A DNA stretch of 64,000 nt from Acephala macrosclerotiorum (Eukaryota > Ascomycota > Leotiomycetes > Helotiales > Mollisiaceae): contig MU119206.1 of the NCBI GenBank assembly GCA_014904845.1, positions 784,193-848,192 of the forward strand, given 5' to 3'. The translations under genes were made by a program, and so were the position numbers. The first letter of the stretch is position 1, and every line of letters starts with the position of its first letter. This document shows, piece by piece, positions 34,837-46,151 of the stretch. The notes beneath the pieces are model-generated. The model had not been told where the DNA came from and searched no databases. It saw only the letters and a program-made list of their open reading frames with translations.

Positions 34837-35817
34837 TCAAGGCAGCCATAACTTCCAATACATTGTCGGACTTATCCCTCTCCGTCCGCCCATATCACAC
34901 TCGGTCGCAATTGCGAAGTCCTTCACGAACTTTCTTGCAACATCAATCCTCTTCTCTGTTCCCTCCACATCCCAAGCATGCACGAGACCGAGAACCAATT
35001 CCGCACCATCTCCCATTTGAGATTCTTCAACAGCACGTAGTAGGCTTCATCAACCCGACCTTTCGGCACAGGCATATGAATCCAATCAAAATTCCTTCCA
35101 ATACCAGCGGAGATCTTGTTTGCAAGCACGACCAAAAGACCAAGATCCTTCGGCTCAATAAAATGCTTGTGTCCCGAATCTCCATAGCGAAGATGCACAC
35201 CCATCGGTACATCTTTATCAATGGATTTCATGACTCGAATAGCACGTTCGATGACACCTTCTTTCCCAGGCATGAACTAAGGGTCTGAAAGGAATGGAGG
35301 CTTCCAGTCTGGTTTGGTCTCAAACTTGGAAAATTCGATATGTCCGATATCCATTGCCGTATCCCATTGAATAGCCAGATCTTCATGGGGGATGTTGTCC
35401 TGGATACGTCGAGCAGCAGCTACCAATGCTTTCTCATAAAACGGCTCGACCTGGACTTGATGCTTTGGGAGCACAAGCCCACTCAATACATTCACAGGCG
35501 TTGGGAGGCAAACTTGGAACCGCACCCCTTTCTGGATGATGCCCTCGTCGCGAAGGTGGCAAAATTCTATATACGAAGCTAGAGCCACGTCGTCGTAGTG
35601 GCAGTTGATTGGCTCGATTGTCCATTGGCTTGGTGGTTCTTCATGTACTTCTCGTCCGTACAGTTGGCTAGAATGGCTTGAAGCTGTTTCGTTGCCAGGC
35701 GACGAAGTTGAATCTATCTCCTGTTTCGCCGTCGGGGATCCGTGGTAGTTGGGTGGGAAAGGTGGTGGAGAGTCGGGTGAATACTTCTGTGTTGGTTTCA
35801 AGGCAGACGCTAGCCAT
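34837..35817 (-). pseudogene. UROD/MetE-like (methionine synthase-type barrel) protein, broken
   Basis: Order of coherent fragments on the minus strand: ATG 35817 and EVFTRLSTTFPTQLPRIP with DGETGDR (substrate-binding block), a frame change near 35695 close to a TAG, CLPTPVNVLSGLV.., an in-frame TAG at 35277-35279, MGVHLRYGDSGHKHFIEPKD, a one-base frame change near 34995, and ELVLGLVHAWDVEGTEKRID ending TMYWKLWLP with TGA at 34837. The family fold resembles the zinc barrel of cobalamin-independent methionine synthase, but these fungal proteins have no proven activity. The mid-gene TAG most simply derives from TGG (PWF in relatives, from memory), again a CpA-to-TpA change on the plus strand. 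An N-terminal piece seems absent. Confidence 0.75.
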
Positions 35818-36254
35818 GATATGGACGTGTCGAGGCCAGGTTATTGATGCTCTTCTGACATGGCTTCTGAATACGAATTTGTTGCCTCGTTTGCTCCCGA
35901 TCTTTCGACCTAGATCGAAACCTCAAAGGTTCCGAGTTGTTTATATCCATATGGATTGGCATAACAGATGGACCGTTCCCACGCTGAGGTAAGACAGGAC
36001 TTCGCTCACCGTACCGCCTGAATTGACTTGGCCTCTCATTCTTGCGCTTGCCTTTAAAGTTCCTGGCTGATGTGCAGCCCACGTCGTACCAACATAACAA
36101 GCTTGCACTTTGGGTCTACTCATTGGCCGATTTATGCGACCATCAGCTAGGCCCTTCGGGATGATAACCGGATCCAAGGCTGCTGTCGCGGACTAGAGAC
36201 ACATGCCTCTTGACAGCCGAAAATACTTCGAAAATTGAGGATTTCTCAAGCCGG
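35818..36254. other. Spacer, no supported gene
   Basis: About 440 bp between the broken MetE-like gene and the zinc-finger gene. Frames at 35810-36177 are shadows without motifs. Confidence 0.3.
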
Positions 36255-37516
36255 CTAAAGCTTGATCTTCTTCGCATCCCCTTCTTCGCGGGCCTTAGCG
36301 AGCTCCTTCGCTCTCTGTCGTTTAAGAGCTGACTCTCGAAGTCGACTCTCGAGTTTTGATTTCAAATCGTTCTCTTTGGTAACTGGAGGCGGAGTTGCAA
36401 AATGTTTCATGGCTTGCGAATCCAATTGATTCCGTTCAGAATTTTCGCTAGTAGCTGTATTATCGTTCCTGAGCATCTGAGGCTCCGCAGATTGTCCTTT
36501 GGCTGATAGCACATACTCCCCTGACCGCTCCTTGCGGCGAACATCAACGCAGTATTCTTCCCATTCAAATTTAAGGAGTTGAGCATCTTTTGCTGTCGTG
36601 AGCTGATGTCGGAAGAGCTTAGCTTGCTCATTGACGTCGAGAGAGCGCCACAATTTTAACCCATCCAGACATCTCTCGACGGGTATTGTGGGTGTAGTTG
36701 GTGGAGTTGAAATTGACGTTTCTTTCGCTGGCGTTTCGACTCGCAGTGAATTTGAAGGCAACGTCGAGAGCTTCAATCCTTCTCCACTCTTGAGCATGTT
36801 GTTCTGTACATCAACCCCCTTCTCTTTAAACAGCAGCCACAGTCTGTTGTCGTCGAATGCGGGTCTGTGATTCGAGGCGTTGAGCTCGTTGTAAAGGTCT
36901 CCAAAAATATTTTGTAATTTGTTTTGCTCCATTGCCGTTGGTGGTTCGGAGAACAGTGCATATTTGATGACGAGGGATTTCAGAAGAGCTGCGGTTTGAG
37001 GCGACCACTCAATAGACTTGAGCAGGCAGGGTTGTTTAGTTCTAGCCTTGCAAACGACGGAAAGTGCCAAGACATACCTTATTCCCTTGTACTGGTGGAG
37101 TAGGGTCACCTTGCGTTACTGGCGGAGGCTTACTCTGCAAGAGGGGCGACCGGCCTATCCTTGAGCCCTTGTGAATCTGAGAGAATGGTACTGCTATCAT
37201 CCTATCGTTTGTTCCCTCGACATTCATTATTCGGCTGAACTGAAGGGTTCGTGGTTCCTGCAGTGTGGTCGCGGCAGGGAAGTTTTGGTGAATCGTCTGC
37301 ATATCTGCTGGTTGTGGAGGCTGCGGGAAAACATGAGCTATGTTAATGTGATGACTAGAAATGATCAGCAAATGTCTAAAAAAAAGTGCTGGAAAACATG
37401 TACCTCAAAGAATCTGGCTGTCTGAAGGATTGTCCACAGCCATGAATTGGACAAGTAAATGTGCCGTGTGGATTTCGATAGAAACTGGCAGATGCATTGC
37501 TGTTTGGGGGATTCAT
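36255..37516 (-). CDS. Hypothetical protein with N-terminal zinc-finger-like segment and basic coiled-coil tail
   Basis: Exons: 37516-37404 (ATG, MNPPNSNASASFYRNP), 37337-37078, 37016-36255. Exon 1 encodes FTCPIHGCGQSFRQPDSLR, the first half of a C2H2-like finger. The middle is Pro/Gln-rich. The third exon encodes a helical region (MEQNKLQNIFGDLYNELN) and a Glu/Lys/Arg-rich C-terminus ending AKKIKL. The exon 2-3 junction is exact (GNK|SIEWSPQT). The exon 1-2 junction is one base out of frame with the visible GT..AG pair, so the finger may belong to another splice form or the gene is damaged. A nuclear role is plausible but not shown. Confidence 0.55.
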
Positions 37517-38150
37517 GTTTGACAATTATTCTGCTCTACCGTGCAGAGACCGTGAGGGCTGACATGTTTTCTGGCTGGGATTCCGAAGAACATAAGGTTC
37601 CTGCAGGTCCCGCATGGACGCTAATGCCAAGTTGCTGAACCCTGAAATTACATCAACGCCAATTCCGGGGATGCGACCGTGTCAGATCCATTAGGCTAGG
37701 CTATTACAGTATCCCTGTTTAGGGGATTCGCTGAGCTCGGTCCGCAGAGTTGAAAATGCTGCAGTCCTTCGTATTGAACCTGTGGACATTGAATGTCTTG
37801 TAATTGCTCAATCAGCTTCTTCTGACTTGGGACGCTTTGAGGTCTGTGTCTCTGCATCAGCTCGCAAAGCTCGCTTCAATTGAGCCTGCCGTCTTTGGGG
37901 TGCTGGACGTATGTTTTCACCGGCAGATATTACTATGGGTTCCCGTTTCCGACTTTCTGATGCTTGGAGGCAGACTTGGTCCGCCGAGAGGCTCTTCGCT
38001 GGATGAATACTCTTTTCTGGACGGGCATTCTTCTTTTGACCGACATTCTTCTTCGGACCGGGACTTGCTGGGCTCTTGACTTCCAGAACGCTGTTGGGGA
38101 TATGTTTCCATTGGAAGTCCATAAGATGGTGCTTTCGATGATGGAATGGT
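37517..38150. other. Spacer with short imperfect repeats
   Basis: About 630 bp. Around 38010-38080 three imperfect units of about 20 bp (GGACGGGCATTCTTCTTTT, GACCGACATTCTTCTTCGG and relatives) give Ser/Asp-rich plus-strand and Arg-rich minus-strand translations. On the minus strand an open frame continues past the TGA at 38151 and may be a former extension of the upstream gene. No independent gene is supported. Confidence 0.35.
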
Positions 38151-39385
38151 TCAAGAGCCGAAGGACATAAGAGGGCCTGATTTATCCTCAGGTAGTACCT
38201 CCCATGGAATTGAGAACGCTGGAAGAGGCTCAACATGTATCTTCTTTGTAAGTTCCAACAGGACAGTATCAGTTTCCTCATATATTTCGGCACATAGTTT
38301 TGCCATTTCGTGCATAAGGGCTTTCGGGATTTTTGCAGACCGCAGTTGAGATCCGAATATCTTCATTCTAGACGAGTCTTCAGTCAGTTCATACCTCTGA
38401 AGTAACATCTGCAAGACCGGTTGATTCTTCAAGGAGTAAGATATAAAAGCGCCTCGGGCTACAAGCTTTTGAAGCAGCACTGAAAAAGGGAAAACGGTAA
38501 CGATGGGGAATTCGAGCTTACTGAGTATCGCTGTCTGCCGACTTCCATATGTAAGCTGCTTGATTGTGATCATCCAGTATGCTTTGCCATGCCCGTCTTT
38601 GTCTGCGGGCGTGTGTTCCAAACCTTGACAGGTGGAAGGGCGGAAAGCCCAGACCGGTTTTGGAGGCCTTCATGTTGACCTTCTGCCAGAAAATTTGTCC
38701 GTGTCTTGTATCATCCCACCCACTAGGATTGATATAGGGTTCCAACTTTTTCCCAACACTCTGCAATCTCGATATGTACCCTAGGCTCATTGGCGCATAC
38801 TGCCCAGGTGGACGATCGAGAAATTTATCACGAGCGTTCGAACCAGGGTCTCTGCCCAGACGGGCCATACGCTAGTACTGTTCTGTCGAGGGGTTAAAAC
38901 TGCACGCCCGTGGTGTACACTGCTTACTGACCCCGACCCATCCTGCTGTAAATCCCATTCACCAATGATTTTTGTCCATTGAATTCGTTGAGAGCTCACA
39001 GGGAGGTGCTCTTTCTTGCAGAGACATCGAGAGTCGGTATTTAAACGCTTGCGGAATGCGATCACTTGTAGGGGATGGCCCCTTCTCCCTTGGCCTCGTG
39101 AAAGACGCGATCAATAAGAACGAAATATACGCTTCATAACAAAGAAAAGAAGAAATACTGTAAAACATCAGTCTCACCATGTCGCAGACGGAGCGCGTGA
39201 AGCCAAGGTGGCTTCCCTCCTCTAGCTTTATGAGGATCTGCTCCAAGGAGGATCAAGGGTTGAGTTTGATTTCCAGATCTCGAAACAAGTTTTGAATCGA
39301 AAAAATAGACATTCTGCTTCGAACTTGGAAACTTCGCGAGCCCGCTCGCAGTCGAAACTTTGTCAATGCCATTGCTTCGAGTCAT
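38151..39385 (-). CDS. Hypothetical fungal protein, multi-exon
   Basis: Starts at ATG 39385 (MTRSNGIDKVSTASGLAK); the frame further upstream is TTG-started. Joining exon 1 (ending near 39180 at LRLRH) to exon 2 (ending near 38930 at QQDGSGS) and exon 3 starting just before MARLGRDPGSN gives a continuous, charged, soluble protein. It continues in another frame from KLEFPIVTVFPFSVLLQKL to the TGA at 38151. The change after KSADSDTQ (near 38521) needs a one-base shift or an unrecognised splice. No domain was recognised. It is probably a HET-island type accessory gene, but that is only context. Confidence 0.45.
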
Positions 39386-40927
39386 GGTTCCAGATGAACG
39401 TTTTGCTTCTCGTTGGCGTCGACACGTTCGTTCCAAAAAGGTGCGGGGATTAGCCTTGGCGTTTTAGTGGCACGTGGCTGCTGATATATCTCCTCTTGGT
39501 CCCGCTTCCTCTTCTTGCACGGCGTTGCCAGTATTATCGGAATTTAAAGGCTTTCCAGATCCCTCTTCTTTGAGAAAGAGATATATGCGTACCTTCTCGA
39601 AAATTAATTTTCCTCGTCTCATGATTTATTGCACGTTTATCTTTCTCATTGAGGAGGGTATATTCTGAAGCAAGATGCACCAACAATCCAGCATTCATAG
39701 TTGTCACACTTTCTCATTCAAACTTTACTTTACAAAATCTCTCTGGTTCACGACGAGCTCTTCATGAAATTTCTAATGCAGTAGTTCTTTAGTCGTGACC
39801 TGTTCGGCCTAGTCGCTACCAGTGTGTTGCACTGTTGACCAACAACCCCACAACGACATGTGGTAAACCAGCCGCGGAGCACTGGTGTTGAGAGAAGCCT
39901 CCGAATGGAGATTTACTCTCCATGGTGTTCACCAAGCCCCTTTGCGTCTGGTTCCTTCAACGAGAAGCATCGCACGGTTCCCCGAATAAGGTGCTGTTCT
40001 GCTGAACCTACAAGCCGGAAGCTGTGCCTGTGAGCTGTCGAAATTTCGGACTTCAAGCTGTGGCAGTTACAAGCGTGACCTTTAAATATCTTCTTGCTTC
40101 ACCTGATCGCAGATGTCTGGAAGTAAGGATTTTCACGATCTCAACAACACATCTCCCGAACCTTTGAGAGTGTGTATCGTCACTTCCCGAGAAAACTTTG
40201 CTTCAGCTGCCACAGATGCAGGTTGGATAGACATGCATTGAAGCTCTTCCCTAGATCCGGAGTGGGTGCTCCGTTGTATTTCCCTTCACTTCCGACTCGT
40301 CCATGACGTTTAAGATTGCATTCGTCTCACGTTTTCCACATCTTGTGCAACAGAGTACCGGGTTGTCTTCGCTTGCTCCTGAAAACCCGGGGAAGGTCCC
40401 ACCTCAACGTGTTGTTGTATGCATTACTAGCTCCCTCTCTCTCTAAAGCTGGTTGCTTGAGGACTAGAACATTTGTGCTTGATGGTCACCGCGTTTTCAA
40501 GTTGCTAGACTTGACTCGGCGTTTCCTCTCTCCTTTCCTGGGTTGTGCTCTTTCAGTTGCGTATATTGCTACCTTAAACTAGCTGGAGACGCTCATCGCA
40601 TATTTTGAAGAATCGCAAAGAGGACAAGGGTACGAGATTGACAAATAGAATGTCACAAGCTGCTCTCAGTGTCGGGTTGCAAGAAAAATGGTCTTAATTT
40701 TCTCTGCTCCCGTTCGGTCTTTGTGCTTGGACAATTCAACTCTCTGAGGAACGTAGTGAAGTGCTAATGACACGGAGTTGAACAAGTCCAACAACGCTAC
40801 AGATTCATTTCCACCCAAGAGGGTTTGAGGATAAAAGAAAGTTGCCCCGCACCCTTTTTTCAACACAATCATCTCATTCAATCAAGTCTCTACAATTCCT
40901 TAAAAGCAACCAACCAATCCACTCAAA
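39386..40927. other. Intergenic stretch, no supported gene
   Basis: About 1.5 kb of ordinary composition without a convincing open frame. The last 120 bases before 40928 contain a typical fungal promoter/5' leader (TCAACACAATCATCTC.., CA/CT-rich) of the secreted protein gene. Nothing else was recognised. Confidence 0.4.
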
Positions 40928-41396
40928 ATGAAGTACACTCTCGTCCTCGCCCTTTTCGCCATCGGCCAAGGAGCCCTTGCCCTCTCTCATGCTGCACGCC
41001 CCCACCGCGGTGGTCTCTACCTCGCCGAGGAAGAACTTACGCCCACGGCAACTTGCCAAAAGAAGAAGCAGTACTGCGGCTACATCGCCTTGGACAATGG
41101 TACATCCTAGTCCCCTACACTCGAGACTCATTAATCTGACATTTTACAGGCTACACCCCTGAGGACCTAGAGGAAGCTCAAGCCGCATACGGAATGTACC
41201 TCTCGGATCCCGAGAATGCTATCTTCAAGTGTGTCGATGGCATCAATCTTATGCCCGTGCAGCAATGTGGTGCGAAGGGGTGTACTCATGTTCCCCTCAT
41301 TGGCGGCTTGACTGGCGATTATTGCTCGGTCATCAGTGAGTTGATCTCTGAACCATCGAGTTCAGAATCGGTGATGCTAACATGAGAATAGTGTAA
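40928..41396 (+). CDS. Small secreted cysteine-rich protein (effector candidate)
   Basis: Exons 40928-41099, 41150-41335 and 41392-41396; 120 aa. The last exon is only 5 nt (end of the Met codon plus TAA), which is supported by a GTGAGT donor and a CTAAC branch site. The signal peptide is MKYTLVLALFAIGQGALALS. The mature part is about 100 aa with six cysteines: TATCQKKKQYCGY, FKCVDG, QQCGAKGC and DYCSV, enough for three disulfides. No known domain was recognised. Size, secretion and cysteine content are those of a plant-pathogen effector or antimicrobial protein, but function is unknown. If the last intron is not removed, the protein ends about 15 residues later. Confidence 0.85.
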
Positions 41397-41858
41397 AGGA
41401 TCTCTCCTTTCACCTGAAGGCTTAGGATGTCTGAATTATCGTGGGAAAGTTGGGTGCGGAGGATAGAGTCGGGAAGTGGGCGGAAATGCGGACTTCATTT
41501 CTTTAGGACATTTGCGAGGTCAACTTATGTCTCTTGCCCGTTTGGAAGAGTACACCGTCCCAGCGTCCCGCTATTAATGAATTAAATTTGTTTCTTTTTT
41601 ATCTTACTGTTGTCACGAGCTTCGTCGTGATTTTTGCGGCAGTTTGCTTTAAGCCGATGCATGTGTCTCAGTCGCCCGCCTCGTCACACCACCATGGAGC
41701 GATAAGTCAAGACCTCGTGATAATATCACTATTAAATCCTCATCCTCGACGTTAAAAGCAAGACGATTTTCCTCTTTCAAGGAACTGAGGCTGACAAGTT
41801 CTCTGAAAATTCATTGACACAAACAGCTCATCGTACAAGCTTGCTCAAGCCGTCCGCT
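41397..41858. other. Spacer between the secreted protein and the small charged protein genes
   Basis: About 460 bp, likely containing the 3' UTR of the secreted gene and the promoter of the next gene. The ATG-started frame at 41534-41755 is hydrophobic in its middle but has no other support. Confidence 0.35.
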
Positions 41859-42275
41859 ATGAGCCCTACAGTCGAACAAAGCTACCATTCCGGTAGTGTA
41901 CCCTTTAAAGACTCTATAAAGTCTCTTGAGTTCGAGAAAGAATGGGAACGTTACTTGAAGGAAAAAGAAGAGGTTGAGAGAAGAGAGCGAGAATCAGAGC
42001 AAGCCTGTTATGTCACCCGCGATCAAGGACTTTCGAACATAATGGCCTCGGAGAATAGCACGACAACGGGTACAGCATCGAGTCACCGAGTTAGGGCCTT
42101 GGATCCTCCTGTAAGGAGAAGAAAACCAAATCTATCGGAAGAACGGAGGAGGGAGCAGACGCAAGCTGTGCAGGAGACCAACATGTTAGCTGAACACTTT
42201 CTTATCTCGATGCAGTTGGGTACGAACTCTAATGCTGGAGTTGTGGCAGCGACACAGGCATACTGGGACTGCTGA
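41859..42275 (+). CDS. Small charged protein with ALDPPVRRR motif
   Basis: 138 aa from ATG 41859; the open frame extends upstream but starts with TTG. The N-terminal half is strongly charged and probably helical (FEKEWERYLKEKEEVERRER). A Ser/Thr-rich linker, then RVRALDPPVRRRKPN, then EERRREQTQAVQETN follow. The ALDPPVRRR box and the preceding Y-V..Ser/Thr-rich layout are shared with the next gene on the same strand (42996-43747), so the two are diverged paralogues. No secretion signal or known domain. Confidence 0.6.
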   Translation: MSPTVEQSYHSGSVPFKDSIKSLEFEKEWERYLKEKEEVERRERESEQACYVTRDQGLSNIMASENSTTTGTASSHRVRALDPPVRRRKPNLSEERRREQTQAVQETNMLAEHFLISMQLGTNSNAGVVAATQAYWDC

Positions 42276-42995
42276 AGCTGGGGGTTTCTTGGTTCAAGTA
42301 AACGACAACGCAGAGTGTCCGGTTCTGGTCTTTGAGGCGACTAGTATGGAAGTGCGGCATCGGGGAGCATGGTTTGAGAGATACGTTTGAAGATATAGTG
42401 ACAGAGTAAATAGGGCCATTGAAGTGGCGTTTATAGGATCTTGAAAGAACCTTTTGGCTCCCAAAAGAGTTGAGGGCCAGAGATGTGAAAGTGATATGGA
42501 TCCAGAACTACACTTCGTAGCTGCCACTGGTTTGTTCGAGAAAGCAGGCACATGTGATTTTGACACTCTTGCGAACATTTACTGCAGGAAGACAGGCCTA
42601 ATATCAAAGGAGTACTTGAATGAAACTCCACCTTTTTGTAATTTAAGCGAAGGCGTGGTGTAAGATCTCAAAGAGGAGAAGAGAAGCGCCTAGCACGCGA
42701 CTCGCTTCCTCGCCCTTGATCATAACCACATAAATAGCTGGTCTTAGTCAGGGCTTTTAATAAGAATATATAAATTTAATGCACGCGTAAATGTATTTAT
42801 AATTATAATTTCAAATAAAAATTTTAAATTTGTAAAAATTAAAAAGGTAAAATAAAGTTCGATCAAAACGAAAAGTATTAAATAATACTGGGATTTTCAC
42901 GAAATTTAAAAAACCAACACGAGGGAAGTAAGAGAGGGGAAGCGCAAACACTACGAACATTATTGATCCTTCTTTACCTTAATCTAAAACATAAA
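42276..42995. other. Spacer with AT-rich patch
   Basis: About 720 bp. Between about 42755 and 42905 there is an isolated AT-rich patch that looks like a small RIP-type relic inside the island. It lies directly upstream of the second ALDPPVRRR gene. No terminal repeats could be read. Confidence 0.4.
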
Positions 42996-43747
42996 ATGAG
43001 TGTATTACGAGGTATTCGTATTGCTCCAGCATTGGGTCTTCATATCCCGGCTCCCCTCTTTATCAGCCCATACCAGAATGTGAAACTCGCCACCAGCCAG
43101 CAACCTCGTGTCAGTCTCCCCACGCCGAATCCCCTAGGAATTCCTTCAAATAGGAAACAAATTAATGGTAAGAATGAGTTTTCATTCCAAAATTCCAGCA
43201 GATACAAACTATTTCCTGCATACTTGGGCACGCACTTATCATGAGCTCCTCGTCAAACATGAGAAGACACTTAGGCAGCGCCACCTCAACCGACTGGAAA
43301 CCCATTCTAGTCACGGAAATTCCTGTAGAAAGGCATCTCGACGAGACAGCAGCGGGATACGTCGTTCCGCGTGAACTCGAGCTAGAAGCATCCTCCTTGG
43401 GCTCTGAGTCTCAAGCGAAGTCGGAAAAGACTTCAAGCAAAGGTCCTCCCATAAGAACGAAGGCGTTAGATCCACCAGTCCGAAGACGACATACTTCGCA
43501 TCACGAAGGAGGATTGTCGAGATACGGGAATAGTGTTAGTACAGAGTATGTAGATTCAGCAACTGAGACGATGGCGACGGGCGTAGACGACACAGGTCTT
43601 GGATCTCAAGGGGATAGATCTGAAGAGACTAGAGACCGGGAAGCATTGCCAGAGAAGTTGATGAAGCAAGACAAGATCTCAGGTGTTTCAGGGAAAAGCA
43701 GCAGTCTTATGGCGAGGATTGCAAACTTTAGGTTTGGTAGGCGATAA
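42996..43747 (+). CDS. Second ALDPPVRRR protein
   Basis: Two models are possible. (1) A single exon from ATG 43241 (MSSSSNMRRHLGSATS), 168 aa. (2) Exons 42996-43167 and 43275-43747 joined by a 107-bp intron with GTAAGA donor and TTAG acceptor, 214 aa, with an N-terminus (MSVLRGIRIAPALGLHIP) rich in Arg and hydrophobics, like a mitochondrial presequence. Both keep the frame into TSTDWKPILVTEIPVERHLD and IRTKALDPPVRRRHTSHHEG. The conserved box KALDPPVRRR pairs it with 41859-42275. The C-terminus is basic (MARIANFRFGRR). Function is unknown. Confidence 0.6.
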
Positions 43748-44070
43748 GACAGCGCATCCACTTTTCCTAGTCGTGTTCTTCAGATTGCATTTACAACAAC
43801 TTGTCAACAAGCAAACCAGAAGAAAGCCATTCGAAGTAGATATTGTGTTAGAACTAGCTCACTTCCGGCGGAACCAACTTTGTTGTATATTTAGCCCATT
43901 CTCATGCAGCACCACGGCGTGGACCACAGCCGCCAGCACAGCCTCGCCGTCGAGCACCCTTGACCCTACCCCTCCCAACCTCCGCCCATATCATCGTATG
44001 TATCTTCCTTTAATTTTTTGTTGATTTTATCGTAAAAGCAAGCTCTCCCAAGAACAAAAACAATTCAAAG
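43748..44070. other. Spacer, no supported gene
   Basis: About 320 bp, pyrimidine-rich near its right end (43990-44030), fitting a promoter for the next small gene. No other feature. Confidence 0.3.
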
Positions 44071-44489
44071 ATGCCTCGATTATTTCGCAGAGCTGCATAC
44101 GTCGAGCGACGTCCAGACATCGAGACCAGAACTACAGCCCTGCCACCTCCACCGCGCAGAAAAGGGAAGACGGATAAGAAGACTGCACTCTTGTATGTTG
44201 AGATTCTTCTTTGCGATGATGATAAATGAGCTGATAAGAGGATAGCGAGAAGAAAGAAATCGAGAAGAACGATGATGAGGCTGCATTGTTGGATGAGAAA
44301 ATGATCGTGATCGAGGAAAAGGAAATGAAAGCTGAGCAGTCTGGCATAATTGGGAGAAGACATGTGAGGAGACAGGTCATATGGGAAGATTTCTATAAGG
44401 AGAAAGAGGCATTTGAGGAAGAAGGGACACGGAAGAAGAATTGGTGGATGAAGACTCTGACGGCTTGTATGCCGAGTGGGGATCAGTGA
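44071..44489 (+). CDS. Small basic/acidic protein, possible third member of the local family
   Basis: Exons 44071-44192 and 44246-44489 with a 53-bp intron (GTATGT donor, ATAG acceptor); 121 aa (MPRLFRRAAYVERRPD..). The N-terminus is Arg-rich and includes TTALPPPPRRKGK, which faintly recalls ALDPPVRRR of the two genes upstream on the same strand. The middle is Glu/Lys-rich and the end contains KNWWMKTLTACMPSGDQ. The intron phase restores a continuous reading frame, supporting a real gene. No signal peptide and no known domain. Confidence 0.6.
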
Positions 44490-44801
44490 CGTCGTGGAAA
44501 GCTCGAGAAGAAAGAGCTTGAAATGGAAATATTTGTTTTGAGGATACCCCGACACAGTTGTCCACTTGCATTGGCATATGGAAAGAAAGGGTGCTTGGAT
44601 GGATTTCATAAGGACAACATCGAGGCTCGGATCAATGCAAAGCTTTTTGAACACATAGAGGCGTGAACTGGGAGCACAAGTGCGATGGGTAGAGGGCGTC
44701 ATGTATATTACATTAGATGTCCATACATCTTTGTATTCCAAAGCTTACCAAGTTCGCCCAGGCTGGTCCCCTGTTAAGGGCTCCGCATTCCAAGATTGCA
44801 G
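44490..44801. other. Convergent 3' spacer
   Basis: About 310 bp between the ends of convergent genes. It probably holds both 3' UTRs. No clear terminator motif could be supported. Confidence 0.3.
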
Positions 44802-46151
44802 TCAGAGAAACTTCTTTGGATCCAACATGTCGATCTTCGCACTCTTCGCCTTCCCATCAAATATAAATTCACTCATCAACTTGCCAGTCGCACAGCTATT
44901 TTGAATGCCCCAGCAAGTGTGCCCGGTGGCCAGGTACAGTCCTTTGGTACGAGTCTGTCCAATCAGAGGGCCGCCGCCACCTGAGACTGAAGGAAGGTAG
45001 CATGCTTGTTTTGCAAGGACGTCTCCTTCGCGCATAGGCGTTGATATGGAGCCACAATAGTCGATGATATCTTGACATCGGTCCTCGTCACAGACGACGA
45101 GATCACTGGTCTTCGGTAGCGGAATGAAGGTATCTGCCTCACCTACGTGAAATGTTTAGCTAATTTCGCATGAAAATGGGGAAAGAACACTCACCACATG
45201 CATACACTGTTCCATCTGGTCTAGCATACATTTCAGGGGACACAGTCAAGCCATGCCGCCTCTTTTTCACGTCTCCGCCACCCGTCCTGCCAAAGTCCTT
45301 CGGTAGGTCAATCTCGCTGAATACGGCGTAATTCGAGACATCAGCCTTGATCACGACGCTGTGCGCTCTCAGGGCATCAATTGGCGCCTCCGGGTATACA
45401 TGAGAGGTCCAAGGCCCAGCCGATAATACCGCATCCGTAGCTGGCATTGTTTCGATATGCTTCGTCCCTTTGTCCTCGTAAGTGACGCCTCGAACACCAC
45501 CACCAAAAGAGTCGATGGCTGTTACTGATCCAAAAATGATTTTCACGCCGGCTTCCTTCGCCAGATCTGCCATCGAAATCGTAAATTGGTAAGGATGCAC
45601 CTGTGCCGTCGTGCTCGGGTCGCCCATGGTAGAATAGCCCTTCACAGCTTCGGCGTCAAACCAGTCCAAATCCTTCGGTACGCCAGCGGCAATCGCCTTG
45701 CCCTTTTTCTCCTTATTTGTCTTTGGAAGCTTCTGCCATTCCTCTCCACTGCTTTTCACCGCGCCTCCATTGGTGCCCCCAAATATCCGTCCTTTAGCTT
45801 TCAATGAGCCGCAATTCACAGCTCTGTATCCCCATCTCTTCGCGCCATCATGTTCTTGCGCCAGCTCCGCGTGAAGCTTGTAGGATAGCGGTACGATGCT
45901 CGCAGGGTATGCCCATAATGCCAGTAGCCCTCCAGCCTTTCCTGAAGCTCCAGATGCGATCGAGGTAGCTTCAATGATTGTGATATTGTGGGTCGAGGGG
46001 TTGTATGCGGGGTGGCGAGTGAGGAAGTAGGCAGTTGTGCATCCTATGATTCCGCCTCCTGTTTATCTGCGAGTTAGTTTCTGATTGGATTCACAAATGG
46101 GATATGCCTACCCACGATCACGATGTTTCTTTGCTGTCCTTCGGAAGACAT
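44802..46151 (-). CDS. FAD-dependent oxidoreductase, DAO family (Tda3-like)
   Basis: Exons 46151-46112, 46058-45195 and 45142-44802; 414 aa, all junctions canonical and in frame. The split after residue 13 creates VIVGGGIIGCTTAYF, the Rossmann FAD-binding GxGxxG (residues 14-19). Further blocks typical of the family are ATSIASGASGKAGGLLALWAYP, STTAQVHPYQF, LSAGPWTSHVYP and, at the end, GLYLATGHTCWGIQNSCATGK. Yeast Tda3 is a DAO-fold oxidoreductase linked to late-endosome-to-Golgi transport; amine or amino-acid oxidation is the family chemistry, and the substrate here is unknown. No signal peptide. Confidence 0.9.
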
